Positions 41,853 to 49,841 of a stretch of 64,000 bases of DNA are shown piece by piece; position 1 is the first letter of the stretch, and each line of letters opens with the position of its first letter. The notes below the pieces were generated by a model. It worked only from the letters and a program-made list of their open reading frames with translations. It ran no database searches and was not told the origin of the DNA. Source of the DNA: Fodinibacter sp963833495. GTDB taxonomy: Bacteria; Actinomycetota; Actinomycetes; Actinomycetales; Dermatophilaceae. The translations under genes were made by a program, and so were the position numbers. The stretch is from NCBI GenBank assembly GCA_963833495.1, contig CAWHYJ010000002.1, positions 272,104 to 336,103 of the forward strand. The letters run 5' to 3'.

Positions 41853-42851
41853 TCAGGCGGCGGTCGCGGGGGCGACGTCTCCGGCATCCCGGGCCATGAC
41901 GTCACCCGTGGCGCCGTCGCGCACCGCGGCGCGCCCGACGACGAAGACGTAGGCGAGGAAGAGCGACTCGACGGCGATGCCGATGCCGATGCGCGCCCAG
42001 GTCGGCAGCCCCGACGGGGTGACGAAGCCCTCGATGGAGCCGCTGACGAACAGCACCGCGATCAGCCCGAGCGCCACCGCGATGGCGGTGCGTCCCTCCT
42101 TGGCGAAGGACTCGACCCGGCTCATCGCGCCGGGTTCGATCCACGACCAGAACAGGCGCAGCCCGACGCCGCCGGCCACGAACACGGCGGTCAGCTCGAG
42201 CAGCCCGTGCGGCAGGATCAGGCCGAAGAACAGCGCCCCCCGGTCGTGGCTCAGCATCAGCGCAGCGGCGATGCCCACGTTGACCACGTTGGTGCCGATC
42301 AGCAGCAGCACCGGCAGGCCGAGCACTCCCAGGGCGATGCACAGCGCCGCCACCTGGGCGTTGTTGACCCACACCAGGGTGCCGAACTCACCGTGCGGGA
42401 ACTCGGAGTAGTAGTTCTCGAAGTCGGTGCCGACGTAGGCCTGGATCTCGGCCGGCGTCATCTGGCTGGTCCACACCTCGGGGTGGCCGAGCGACCACCA
42501 GGCGACGAGGGCGGCCAGGGCAACGCTGACCAGGGCGGTGGTCCCCCACCACCAGCGGGTGCGGTAGAGCGCCGCCGGGAAGGTGCGGGTGAAGAAGTGC
42601 AGGAAGTCGGTCCAGGTCGACGTGCGGGCACCGGCCGATGCGCCTCGGGCGCGGGCCAGCAGGGCCGACAGGTAGGTGACCACCGACGGGTCAGGGCTGG
42701 CCGAGCGCACCACCGACAGGTGGGTAGAGACCCGCTGGTAGAGGTCGAGCAGCTCGTCGGCCTCGGCCCCCGTGAGGCGCCGCCGGGAGGTCAGGTCCTC
42801 GAGCCGCTGCCACTGGGCCCGGTGGGCCATGAGGTACGCGTCGAGGTCCAC
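41853..42851 (-). CDS. Stage II sporulation protein M-like (SpoIIM/DUF95) membrane protein
   Basis: 332 aa from GTG 42851 (TAGGCT 6 nt upstream). N-terminal helical part (LDLYQRVSTHLSVVRSA), then about six membrane segments with the family's PHGLLELTAVFVAGGVGLRL and NNAQVAALCIALGVLGLP. In non-sporulating actinobacteria these genes sit with RDD and MoxR/DUF58 genes; role outside sporulation unknown. Divergent from the RDD gene with only 53 bp between. Confidence 0.88.
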   Translation of the reverse strand: MDLDAYLMAHRAQWQRLEDLTSRRRLTGAEADELLDLYQRVSTHLSVVRSASPDPSVVTYLSALLARARGASAGARTSTWTDFLHFFTRTFPAALYRTRWWWGTTALVSVALAALVAWWSLGHPEVWTSQMTPAEIQAYVGTDFENYYSEFPHGEFGTLVWVNNAQVAALCIALGVLGLPVLLLIGTNVVNVGIAAALMLSHDRGALFFGLILPHGLLELTAVFVAGGVGLRLFWSWIEPGAMSRVESFAKEGRTAIAVALGLIAVLFVSGSIEGFVTPSGLPTWARIGIGIAVESLFLAYVFVVGRAAVRDGATGDVMARDAGDVAPATAA

Positions 42852-42904
42852 CCGGGCAGCCTAACCGCCGATGGCCGGGCGCCCACGCGGGTTAGCATCA
42901 CCGG

Positions 42905-43735
42905 GTGAGCGACCTCGGGGGCTACCGCAGCTACGCCACCGACGACCTCGTCACCGGCGAGGGGGTCGCGGTCGAGGTGCCCGTCGCGAGCGTGGCGGCC
43001 CGGATGGCGAGCGGCGCCATCGACGTCTTCCTCATGCTGGTGGTGCTCGTCGCGGGGATGTTCGTGTTCGGTGCGGTGACGGCCGCGACGTCCGAGGCGG
43101 TGCAGGGCATCGCGGCCATCCTGCTCACCAGCCTGGTGCTGATCGGGATGCCGGCCACGATCGAGACGCTCAGCCGCGGCCGGTCGGTGGGGATGCTCGC
43201 CCTCGGCCTGCGGGTCGTGCGCGACGACGGCGGCCCGGCCACGGCCCGGCACGCCCTGGTGCGAGCGCTGGTCGGCTACGTCGAGATCTGGCTGTTCTTC
43301 TGCATCCCGGCCCTCCTGACAGCGCTCATCCACCCGCGCGCGAAGCGTCTCGGCGACATGGCGGCGGGGACGGTCGTCGTCACCCAGCGCGCCCGGCTGA
43401 ACCTCACCCCACCGCCGGGGATGCCGCTCGCGCTCGCCCAGTGGGCGCGCTCGGCCGACGTGGCGACGCTTCCCTCGGGGCTGACCGTCGCGGTGCGCCA
43501 GTTCCTGGCCCGTGCGCCGGGGCTCACGCCGGCGTCCCGGCAGACCCTGGGCCTGGAGCTGCTGCACTCGACACTCCCCTACGTCAGCCCTCCGCCCCCC
43601 GGGCGCTACCACCCGGAGGTCGTGCTGGCCGCGGTCGTCGCCGAGCGCCGGCACCGCGACCTCGAGCGGTTGTGGCGCGAGGAGCAGCTGCGCGCCCGCG
43701 TCATCCCGGCCGACCCGTTCAGCACCCCCCGCTGA
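42905..43735 (+). CDS. RDD family membrane protein
   Basis: 276 aa from GTG 42905; TAGCAT ends 6 nt before it. RDD domain in the N-terminal half: ARMASGAIDVFLMLVVLV (Arg and Asp of the family motif), SRGRSVGMLALGLRVVRDDG and PRAKRLGDMAAGTVVV. The C-terminal 120 residues are soluble and helical. RDD proteins may act in ion exchange or transport, but here the link is to the SpoIIM/MoxR group. Confidence 0.88.
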   Translation: MSDLGGYRSYATDDLVTGEGVAVEVPVASVAARMASGAIDVFLMLVVLVAGMFVFGAVTAATSEAVQGIAAILLTSLVLIGMPATIETLSRGRSVGMLALGLRVVRDDGGPATARHALVRALVGYVEIWLFFCIPALLTALIHPRAKRLGDMAAGTVVVTQRARLNLTPPPGMPLALAQWARSADVATLPSGLTVAVRQFLARAPGLTPASRQTLGLELLHSTLPYVSPPPPGRYHPEVVLAAVVAERRHRDLERLWREEQLRARVIPADPFSTPR

Positions 43736-43748
43736 CCCGGAGTTCCCT

Positions 43749-43820
43749 GACTTCGTGCGACTTACACACGGTTCTCGCAGCCATGGGGCGGTAAGAACCG
43801 TGTGTAGATCGCACGAAGTC
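43749..43820. repeat. Intergenic inverted repeat, family A copy 4
   Basis: Arms GACTTCGTGCGACTTACACA and complement, with inner CGGTTCT/AGAACCG. Lies between the convergent RDD and add genes and fills that gap. Confidence 0.9.
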
Positions 43821-43834
43821 GCAAGCTCCTCGGG

Positions 43835-44938
43835 CTAGTGGGCGGCGCCGAGGGCGGCGTAGCCGGGCTTGACGACCGACTCGATGATCTCGAGCCGCTC
43901 GTCGAACGGCAGGAACGCCGACTTCATCGCGTTGATCGTCGCCCACCGCAGGTCGTCGAGGGTCCAGTCGGCCTCGTCGACGAGCAGCTGCATCTCGCGG
44001 CTCATCGACGTGCCGCTCATCAGCCGGTTGTCGGTGTTGACCGTGACCCGGAAGCGCAGCTCCTTGAGCATCGTGATCGGGTGCGCCGCAACGGAGTCCG
44101 CGGCGCCGGTCTGGATGTTCGAGCTGGGGCACATCTCCAGCGGGATGCGGCAGTCGCGCACGTAGCGTGCCAGACCACCGAGCACGGGGATGCCGTCGTC
44201 ACCGGTCGTGATGTCGTCGACGATGCGCACGCCGTGCCCGAGCCGGTCGGCGCCGCACCACTGGATCGCCTCCCAGATGCTCGGCAGGCCGAACGCCTCG
44301 CCGGCGTGGATGGTGAAGTGGGCGTTCTCGCGGCGCAGGTACTCGAACGCGTCGAGGTGACGGGTGGGAGGGAACCCGGCCTCGGCACCGGCGATGTCGA
44401 ACCCGCCGACGCCGCGCTCGCGGTAGGCCACGGCGAGCTCGGCGATCTCGCGGCTGCGCGCGGCGTGCCGCATCGCCGTGAGCAGTGTGCGCATCCGGAT
44501 GGGCGTGCCGGCGGCGGCCGCCTCCTCCTCACCCTCGCGGAAACCGGCAAGCACCGCCTCGACGACCTCGGGCAGCGACAGCCCACCCTCGATGTGCAGC
44601 TCTGGGGCGAAGCGCGACTCGGCATAGACCACCCCGTCGGCGGCGAGGTCGAGCGCGCACTCGCGAGCCACCCGGGTCAGCTGCTCGGCGGTCTGCATCA
44701 CGGCCACCGTGTGCGAGAACGTCTCGAGGTAGCGCACCAACGAGCCCGAGTCGGCGGAGTCACGGAACCATCGACCCAGCTCCACGGCATCCGTCGTGGG
44801 CAGGTCGGCGTACCCGGAGGCCTCGGCCAGCTCGACGACCGTGGCGGGTCGCAGCCCGCCGTCGAGGTGGTCGTGCAGCAGCGCCTTGGGGGCTCGGGCG
44901 ACGATCGTGGGGGGCAGGTCTGCGGTGGGCTCGGGCAC
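43835..44938 (-). CDS. add: Adenosine deaminase
   Basis: 367 aa. Zinc ligands in LLHDHLDGGL and FTIHAGEAFG, catalytic Glu in HAGE, RLGHGVRI and the VNTDNRLMSGTS segment (Asp ligand; Asn-Arg where many have Asp-Pro). Deaminates adenosine and deoxyadenosine to inosine forms for PNP. GTG 44938 is chosen for TAGGGT 7 nt upstream. Starts the add-deoA-cdd salvage group, which in M. tuberculosis has the same order. Confidence 0.93.
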   Translation of the reverse strand: MPEPTADLPPTIVARAPKALLHDHLDGGLRPATVVELAEASGYADLPTTDAVELGRWFRDSADSGSLVRYLETFSHTVAVMQTAEQLTRVARECALDLAADGVVYAESRFAPELHIEGGLSLPEVVEAVLAGFREGEEEAAAAGTPIRMRTLLTAMRHAARSREIAELAVAYRERGVGGFDIAGAEAGFPPTRHLDAFEYLRRENAHFTIHAGEAFGLPSIWEAIQWCGADRLGHGVRIVDDITTGDDGIPVLGGLARYVRDCRIPLEMCPSSNIQTGAADSVAAHPITMLKELRFRVTVNTDNRLMSGTSMSREMQLLVDEADWTLDDLRWATINAMKSAFLPFDERLEIIESVVKPGYAALGAAH

Positions 44939-44987
44939 GATCAACACCCTAGTAGCGGCGCGGACGCGCCCGCTCGCGCGTCGAGGG

Positions 44988-46277
44988 TCAGGCGATCCGG
45001 TCGATGACGATCGGCGTGCGCTCGACCGTCGTGCCCTCCGGGGCGATGGTGATCGCGCCCTGCAGCGCACCCTGGGCGCGGTCGAAGCGGTCCGGCTCGT
45101 CGGTGTGCAGGGTCAGCAACAGGTCGCCCTCGCGCACGGGGTCCCCCGGTTTGGCGTGCAACTCGATGCCGGCCCCGGCCTGCACCGGGTCCTCCTTGCG
45201 CGCGCGGCCCGCACCGAGGCGCCACGCGGCCACGCCCACGGCATACGCGTCGAGCTCGGTGAGCACACCCGACGTCCCGGCCCGAACCTCGTGCCGCTCC
45301 GTGGCCACCGGCAGCGGCGCGTCGGGGTCGCCGCCCTGCGCCGAGATCATCCGACGCCAGGCGTCCATCGCGCGACCGTCGGCGAGCGCAGCGGCGACGT
45401 CCTGGCCACCGCGCCCGGCGGCATCCAGCATCTCCTCGGCGAGCCGCACGGTGAGCTCGACGACGTCGGCCGGCCCACCACCGGCGAGGACCTCGACCGA
45501 CTCGCGCACCTCGAGGGCGTTGCCCGCGGTCAGGCCGAGGGGCGTCGACATGTCGGTGAGCAGCGCGACGGTGTTGACGCCGGCATCGGTGCCGAGGTCG
45601 ACCATCGTGCGGGCCAGCTCGGTGGCGTTCTCGCGGGTCTTCATGAAGGCGCCGCTGCCGACCTTGACGTCGAGCACCAGCGCACCGGTGCCTTCGGCGA
45701 TCTTCTTGCTCATGATCGAGCTGGCGATGAGCGGGATCGCCTCGACGGTGCCGGTGACGTCGCGCAGTGCGTAGAGCTTCTTGTCGGCGGGTGCCAAGCC
45801 CGAGCCCGCGGCGCAGATGACGGCCCCGACGTCCTCGAGCTGCTGCATCATCGCCTCGTTCGACAGCGACGCCTGCCAGCCCGCCACCGACTCGAGCTTG
45901 TCGAGGGTGCCGCCGGTGTGGCCCAGCCCGCGGCCGGAGAGCTGGGGCACCGCCACGCCGAAGACGGCCACGAGTGGCGCCAGCGGGAGGGTGATCTTGT
46001 CGCCCACGCCACCGGTCGAGTGCTTGTCGGCGGTCGGGCGCGACAACCCGGAGAAGTCCATCCGCTCGCCGCTCGCGATCATCGCCGCGGTCCAGGTTGC
46101 GATCTCGCGGCGGGTCATCCCGTTGAGCAGCACGGCCATCGCCAGCGCGCTCATCTGCTCCTCGGCGACGCCGCCGCGCGTGTAGGCGTCGATGACCCAG
46201 CGGATCTGCTCGTCGGTGAGCTCGTGGCGGTCGCGCTTGGCGATGATGACGTCGACGGCGTCGAAGGATTCGCTCAT
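44988..46277 (-). CDS. deoA: Thymidine phosphorylase
   Basis: 429 aa. Signature SGRGLGHTGGTLDKLESV; also DKHSTGGVGDKITLPLAP and LVLDVKVGSGAFMK. Converts thymidine plus phosphate to thymine and deoxyribose-1-phosphate. A weak -10 box CAGAAT ends 6 nt before ATG 46277. It lies between cdd upstream and add downstream on the same strand; a family B repeat separates it from cdd, so it may have its own promoter. Confidence 0.94.
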   Translation of the reverse strand: MSESFDAVDVIIAKRDRHELTDEQIRWVIDAYTRGGVAEEQMSALAMAVLLNGMTRREIATWTAAMIASGERMDFSGLSRPTADKHSTGGVGDKITLPLAPLVAVFGVAVPQLSGRGLGHTGGTLDKLESVAGWQASLSNEAMMQQLEDVGAVICAAGSGLAPADKKLYALRDVTGTVEAIPLIASSIMSKKIAEGTGALVLDVKVGSGAFMKTRENATELARTMVDLGTDAGVNTVALLTDMSTPLGLTAGNALEVRESVEVLAGGGPADVVELTVRLAEEMLDAAGRGGQDVAAALADGRAMDAWRRMISAQGGDPDAPLPVATERHEVRAGTSGVLTELDAYAVGVAAWRLGAGRARKEDPVQAGAGIELHAKPGDPVREGDLLLTLHTDEPDRFDRAQGALQGAITIAPEGTTVERTPIVIDRIA

Positions 46278-46332
46278 CGGAGCATTCTGTCAGTGCGGCC
46301 GCGTGGTCCGGTCTCACGAGATGGCACCAGGC

Positions 46333-46410
46333 CGGGGCAACTTCGACCAATAGGTCGATGTTGCTCCAAAGGGGGCTGGGACAACATCGACCTGTTGGTC
46401 GAAGTTGACA
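46333..46410. repeat. Intergenic inverted repeat, family B copy 3
   Basis: Two facing units: GGGGCAACTTCGACCAATAG... and ...CATCGACCTGTTGGTCGAAG, the second with a C-to-T/G-type change in the core (GACCTGTTGGTC). Lies in the 144-bp gap between deoA and cdd. Confidence 0.85.
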
Positions 46411-46421
46411 CGCACAACGGG

Positions 46422-46841
46422 TCAGTCGACGGGGGCGACGGCGTCGAGCACGTCACGGCCGAAGGCCTGCGGCAGCACCTCGCGCATCGTCAGCACGCCC
46501 TCGGGCGTCTGCAGCAGGGTCTGCGCAGTTCCGTTCTCCCACAACAGTTGTCGGCACCGGCCGCACGGCATCAGGCTGTTGCCGTTCTGGTCGACGCAGC
46601 ACACCGCGACGAGTCGGCCGCCACCCGTGGCGTGCAGCTGCGACACCATGCCGCACTCGGCGCACAGGGTCACACCGTAGGCCGCGTTCTCGACGTTGCA
46701 CCCCGACACGATGCGCCCGTCGTCGACCAGCCCGGCCACGCCCACGCGGAAGTGGCTGTAGGGGGCGTAGGCGAGCGTCGTCATCCGCACAGCCTCGGCG
46801 CGCAAGGCGTCCCAGTCGACAACGAGGTCGGATGCCGTCAC
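46422..46841 (-). CDS. cdd: Cytidine deaminase
   Basis: 139 aa homotetrameric type. Zinc site: GCNVENAAYGVTLCAECGMV (Cys and catalytic Glu follow) and PCGRCRQLLWE. Deaminates cytidine and deoxycytidine. GTG 46841 overlaps the stop of the M20 amidohydrolase gene (GTGA), so the two are co-translated. Confidence 0.94.
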   Translation of the reverse strand: MTASDLVVDWDALRAEAVRMTTLAYAPYSHFRVGVAGLVDDGRIVSGCNVENAAYGVTLCAECGMVSQLHATGGGRLVAVCCVDQNGNSLMPCGRCRQLLWENGTAQTLLQTPEGVLTMREVLPQAFGRDVLDAVAPVD

Positions 46842-48061
46842 GTCGCCTCCAGCTCGGTGGACGGGTGTTCGGCGGATGCCCGGCGACGCAGCACCGCCAC
46901 CGACGAGAGCAGCCGGGCCCCGAAGGTGATGGCGTCCTCGTCGACGACCAGGTCACCCTGGTGCAGGTCGTAGGTGGGCCCACCGTGGCTGCGGGTGCCG
47001 AGCCGGGCCATCGCCCCGTCGGTGTGCGACAGGTACCAGGAGAAGTCCTCGCCGCCGAGCGACTGCGAGGTCGGCACCGGGTGCATGGCCCCGGCGAGCG
47101 ACGCCAGCCGGAACGCCTCGATGCCCGCCGTCGTGTTGACCACCGGCGGCACCCCCTTGACCCGCTCGACCTTGGCCTGCACGCCGTAGGGCTGCACCAC
47201 CGCGTGCACGATCTCCTCGAGCAGCGGCCCGACCGAGAGCCACGCCTGGGCGTCGAGCATCCGCAAGGTGCCCTGGCACTCGCCGGTCGACGGGATGACG
47301 TTGCTCGCGCGGCCCGCGCTGATGGTGCCCCACACCAGGGCCGCCCCGGCCCGGGGGTCGAGGCGGCGGGAGAGCGCGGCCGGCACGTCGGTGACCACCT
47401 TCGCGAGGGCGTAGGTGAGGTCCTCCGTCAGCTGGGGGCGGGAGGTGTGCCCGCCGCGCCCGTGCAGCGAGACGGTGACGTGGTCGCAGGCGGCGGTCAG
47501 CGGGCCCTCGCGCAGCCCGACCTGGCCCACGTCGAGGCTCGGGTCGCAGTGCACGGCGAACACGGCATCCACGCCGTCGAGCGCTCCCGCGGTGATGGCG
47601 TCGTGCGCGCCGCCGGGGATGACCTCCTCGGCGGCCTGGAAGATGCCGCGCACGGCCAGACCGCGCTGCAGCAGCGCCGGCTCGCACTCCTTGAGGGCGA
47701 GCAGCGCGCCGAGCAGGGCGACGACGTGCACGTCGTGGCCGCAGGCGTGGCAGACGCCCGCGGTGCGCGAGGCGTAGTCGAGGCCGGTGCGCTCGCGCAC
47801 GGGCAGGGCGTCCATGTCGGCACGCAGCGCGACCCGGTGCTCGGCGTCGGGCGCGCCGATGTCGGCGAGCAGGCCGGTGCCGGGCAGCAGGCGCACCCCG
47901 ACGCCCGCGGCGTCGAGGCGGCGGGCCACGGTCTGGGTCGTGCGCACCTCTTCGCGGGACAGCTCGGGATGGGCATGGAAGTCCCGCCGGATGTCGATGA
48001 GCTCGGCTGCGAGTGAGGAGATGCGCTCGCCGAGTGCGGCGAGAAGGGCATCGTCGTTCAT
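46838..48061 (-). CDS. M20 family amidohydrolase (AmiA/AmiB-like)
   Basis: 407 aa di-metal hydrolase. Metal ligands in RADMDALPV, CHACGHDVHV and QAAEEVIPGG; the dimerisation domain has GRGGHTSRP; last ligand near SLGGEDFSWYL. Related enzymes split N-acyl amino acids, hippurate or IAA conjugates; M. tuberculosis has two homologues (Rv3305c, Rv3306c) next to deoD. Physiological substrate unknown. Overlaps cdd. Confidence 0.88.
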   Translation of the reverse strand: MNDDALLAALGERISSLAAELIDIRRDFHAHPELSREEVRTTQTVARRLDAAGVGVRLLPGTGLLADIGAPDAEHRVALRADMDALPVRERTGLDYASRTAGVCHACGHDVHVVALLGALLALKECEPALLQRGLAVRGIFQAAEEVIPGGAHDAITAGALDGVDAVFAVHCDPSLDVGQVGLREGPLTAACDHVTVSLHGRGGHTSRPQLTEDLTYALAKVVTDVPAALSRRLDPRAGAALVWGTISAGRASNVIPSTGECQGTLRMLDAQAWLSVGPLLEEIVHAVVQPYGVQAKVERVKGVPPVVNTTAGIEAFRLASLAGAMHPVPTSQSLGGEDFSWYLSHTDGAMARLGTRSHGGPTYDLHQGDLVVDEDAITFGARLLSSVAVLRRRASAEHPSTELEAT

Positions 48062-48125
48062 CAGGCAACCAACACTACCCGGCCGCGACGGCTCTCCGGG
48101 CCGCCCACAGCCGTCCTACAGCCAC

Positions 48126-48196
48126 GACTTCGTGCGACTTCCCTGCGGTTTCCGGCTGGAGGTGGCGGCAGAACCGCACCCACGTCGCACGAGGTC
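48126..48196. repeat. Intergenic inverted repeat, family A copy 5
   Basis: Arms GACTTCGTGCGACTTCCCTG and right arm ...CCACGTCGCACGAGGTC; inner TGCGGTTT/GAACCGCA. More mismatches than copies 1, 3 and 4. Lies in the 204-bp gap between the M20 and GbsR-like genes. Confidence 0.82.
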
Positions 48197-48264
48197 CAGA
48201 GCACGGGCGGATGCCGTCGGGCCACGTCGGATGCCGTGCCCGGCCGCCGCGCGGGCAGCTGGGG

Positions 48265-48816
48265 TCAGCCGCGGTCGGCCTTGTACTCCTCCCAGCGCTC
48301 GGTGATACCGGCCATCTCGCCCAGGACGAACTCGAGGAACTCGATCGACAGCCCCATCCGCGCGCCGGCCCGGGTGTCCTGCCCCACGGCGCTGCGGGCC
48401 ACGGCCAGGGCGGCCAGGATCGGCGCATAGATCTGGTCGTACTGCATGAGCATGTCGTGCCAGGCGTCGTCCATCACCACGTAGACGTCGCGCCGGGAGC
48501 CACGCTCGCGTTCCCGGCGGATCATCCGCAGCTGGGTGAGGTATCGCACCGCTCCCGAGACACCGGCCGGGCTGACCTCGAGCAGGGTCGACAGCTCGGC
48601 CGAGGTGAGCCGGCCGTCCGGCGTGGCGAGCAGCGCGGCGAAGACCCGCGCCGGCAATCGGGCCAGCCCCGCATGAGCCAGGGCGCCGCCGAGGTGCTCG
48701 ACCGCCTCGTGCAGCCCGGGGTCGCTGAGGTCGGTGGGGCCGGTCGAGGGCCCGCCCCGTGGCGCGGCCGAGGCGCGGTCCCGGGCGTCCGGCGAGGCGG
48801 CGGTGAACGGCGGCAT
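48265..48816 (-). CDS. GbsR/MarR-type winged-helix regulator
   Basis: 183 aa. Disordered N-terminus of about 30 residues, then RLPARVFAALLATPDGRLTS, AELSTLLEVSPAGVSGAVRY and RERERGSRRDVYVVMDD, the GbsR-like wHTH with a long C-terminal helix pair. Divergent from an ABC exporter, so a likely repressor of it. TAAATT ends 6 nt before ATG 48816. Confidence 0.82.
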   Translation of the reverse strand: MPPFTAASPDARDRASAAPRGGPSTGPTDLSDPGLHEAVEHLGGALAHAGLARLPARVFAALLATPDGRLTSAELSTLLEVSPAGVSGAVRYLTQLRMIRRERERGSRRDVYVVMDDAWHDMLMQYDQIYAPILAALAVARSAVGQDTRAGARMGLSIEFLEFVLGEMAGITERWEEYKADRG

Positions 48817-48822
48817 ATCGAA

Positions 48823-48862
48823 AATTTACACCATTCACAGACTTCTGAAGCGGGTGTAGCGT
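48823..48862. promoter_or_regulatory. Divergent promoters and inverted repeat of the GbsR/ABC exporter locus
   Basis: For the plus strand TTCACA (48834-48839), 17 bp, TAGCGT (48857-48862), 7 nt, ATG 48870. For the minus strand TAAATT (48828-48823), 6 nt, ATG 48816. TACACC (48827-48832) and GGTGTA (48853-48858) are inverted half-sites that border the plus-strand -35 and overlap its -10. Confidence 0.65.
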
Positions 48863-48869
48863 GGACGAC

Positions 48870-49841
48870 ATGACTGACGTGATCTCCGTCTCCGGGCTGC
48901 ACAAGGCGTTCGGCCACACCGTCGCCCTCGACGGCCTCTCCCTCACCGTGCGCGAGGGAGAGGTGCACGGCTTCCTCGGGCCCAACGGCTCGGGCAAGTC
49001 CACCACCATCCGCATCCTCCTCGGTCTGCTGCGCGCCGACCGCGGCTTCGCCCGCGTGCTCGACCGCGACCCCTGGCACGACGCCACCGACCTGCACCGC
49101 CAGCTCGCCTACGTGCCCGGCGACGTCGTGCTCTGGCCCAGCCTGAGCGGGGGCGAGGTCATCGACCTGCTCGGGCGGCTGCGCGGCGGCATCGACCAGG
49201 AGCGCCGCACGCGTCTCGTCGAGCGCTTCGAGCTCGACGAGACCAAGAAGGGCAAGGCCTACTCCAAGGGCAACCGCCAGAAGGTCGCTCTCGTCGCGGC
49301 GCTGGCCAGCGACGTGCCCCTGCTCGTGCTCGACGAGCCGACGGCCGGGCTCGACCCGCTCATGGAGGAGGTCTTCCAGAGCGAGCTCACCGCTCTGAAG
49401 GACGAGGGGCGCACCGTGCTCCTTTCGAGCCACATCCTCAGCGAGGTCGAGCGGGCCTGCGACCGGGTGAGCATCGTGCGCGCCGGCCGCATCGTCGACA
49501 GCGGCAGCCTGGCCGAGCTGCGCCACCTCACCCGCACCCGGGTGCACGCGGTGCTCACCACCGCCCCGACCCTCGAGGAGGTGCAGTCGTGGCGCGGCCT
49601 GCACGACGTGGTGGTCGACCACGCCGACGTGCGCTGCTCGGTCGACGCCGAGCACCTCGGCGAGCTCGTCGCCACGCTGGGCAGCCGGGGCGTCGAGAGC
49701 CTCACCTGCCAGCCGCCCACCCTCGAGGAGCTCTTCCTCGCCCGCTACCAGACCACGCCGGATGCCGGTGACGCGCCCGCCGCTCCCGGCTCGCCCGACG
49801 CTCCCGGCGCGCAACGCCCGACGCAGGAGCAGCCGGTATGA
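48870..49841 (+). CDS. ABC exporter ATP-binding protein
   Basis: 323 aa. Walker A FLGPNGSGKSTTIRILL, Walker B LLVLDEPTAGLDPLMEEVF, H-loop SSHILSEVERA. The signature is YSKGNRQKVAL in place of LSGGQ, as in a known actinobacterial exporter subfamily. A C-terminal extension of about 100 residues ends Pro/Ala-rich. ATG 48870 by the leaderless promoter. Works with the permease at 49838; drug or lipid export is plausible. Confidence 0.87.
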   Translation: MTDVISVSGLHKAFGHTVALDGLSLTVREGEVHGFLGPNGSGKSTTIRILLGLLRADRGFARVLDRDPWHDATDLHRQLAYVPGDVVLWPSLSGGEVIDLLGRLRGGIDQERRTRLVERFELDETKKGKAYSKGNRQKVALVAALASDVPLLVLDEPTAGLDPLMEEVFQSELTALKDEGRTVLLSSHILSEVERACDRVSIVRAGRIVDSGSLAELRHLTRTRVHAVLTTAPTLEEVQSWRGLHDVVVDHADVRCSVDAEHLGELVATLGSRGVESLTCQPPTLEELFLARYQTTPDAGDAPAAPGSPDAPGAQRPTQEQPV

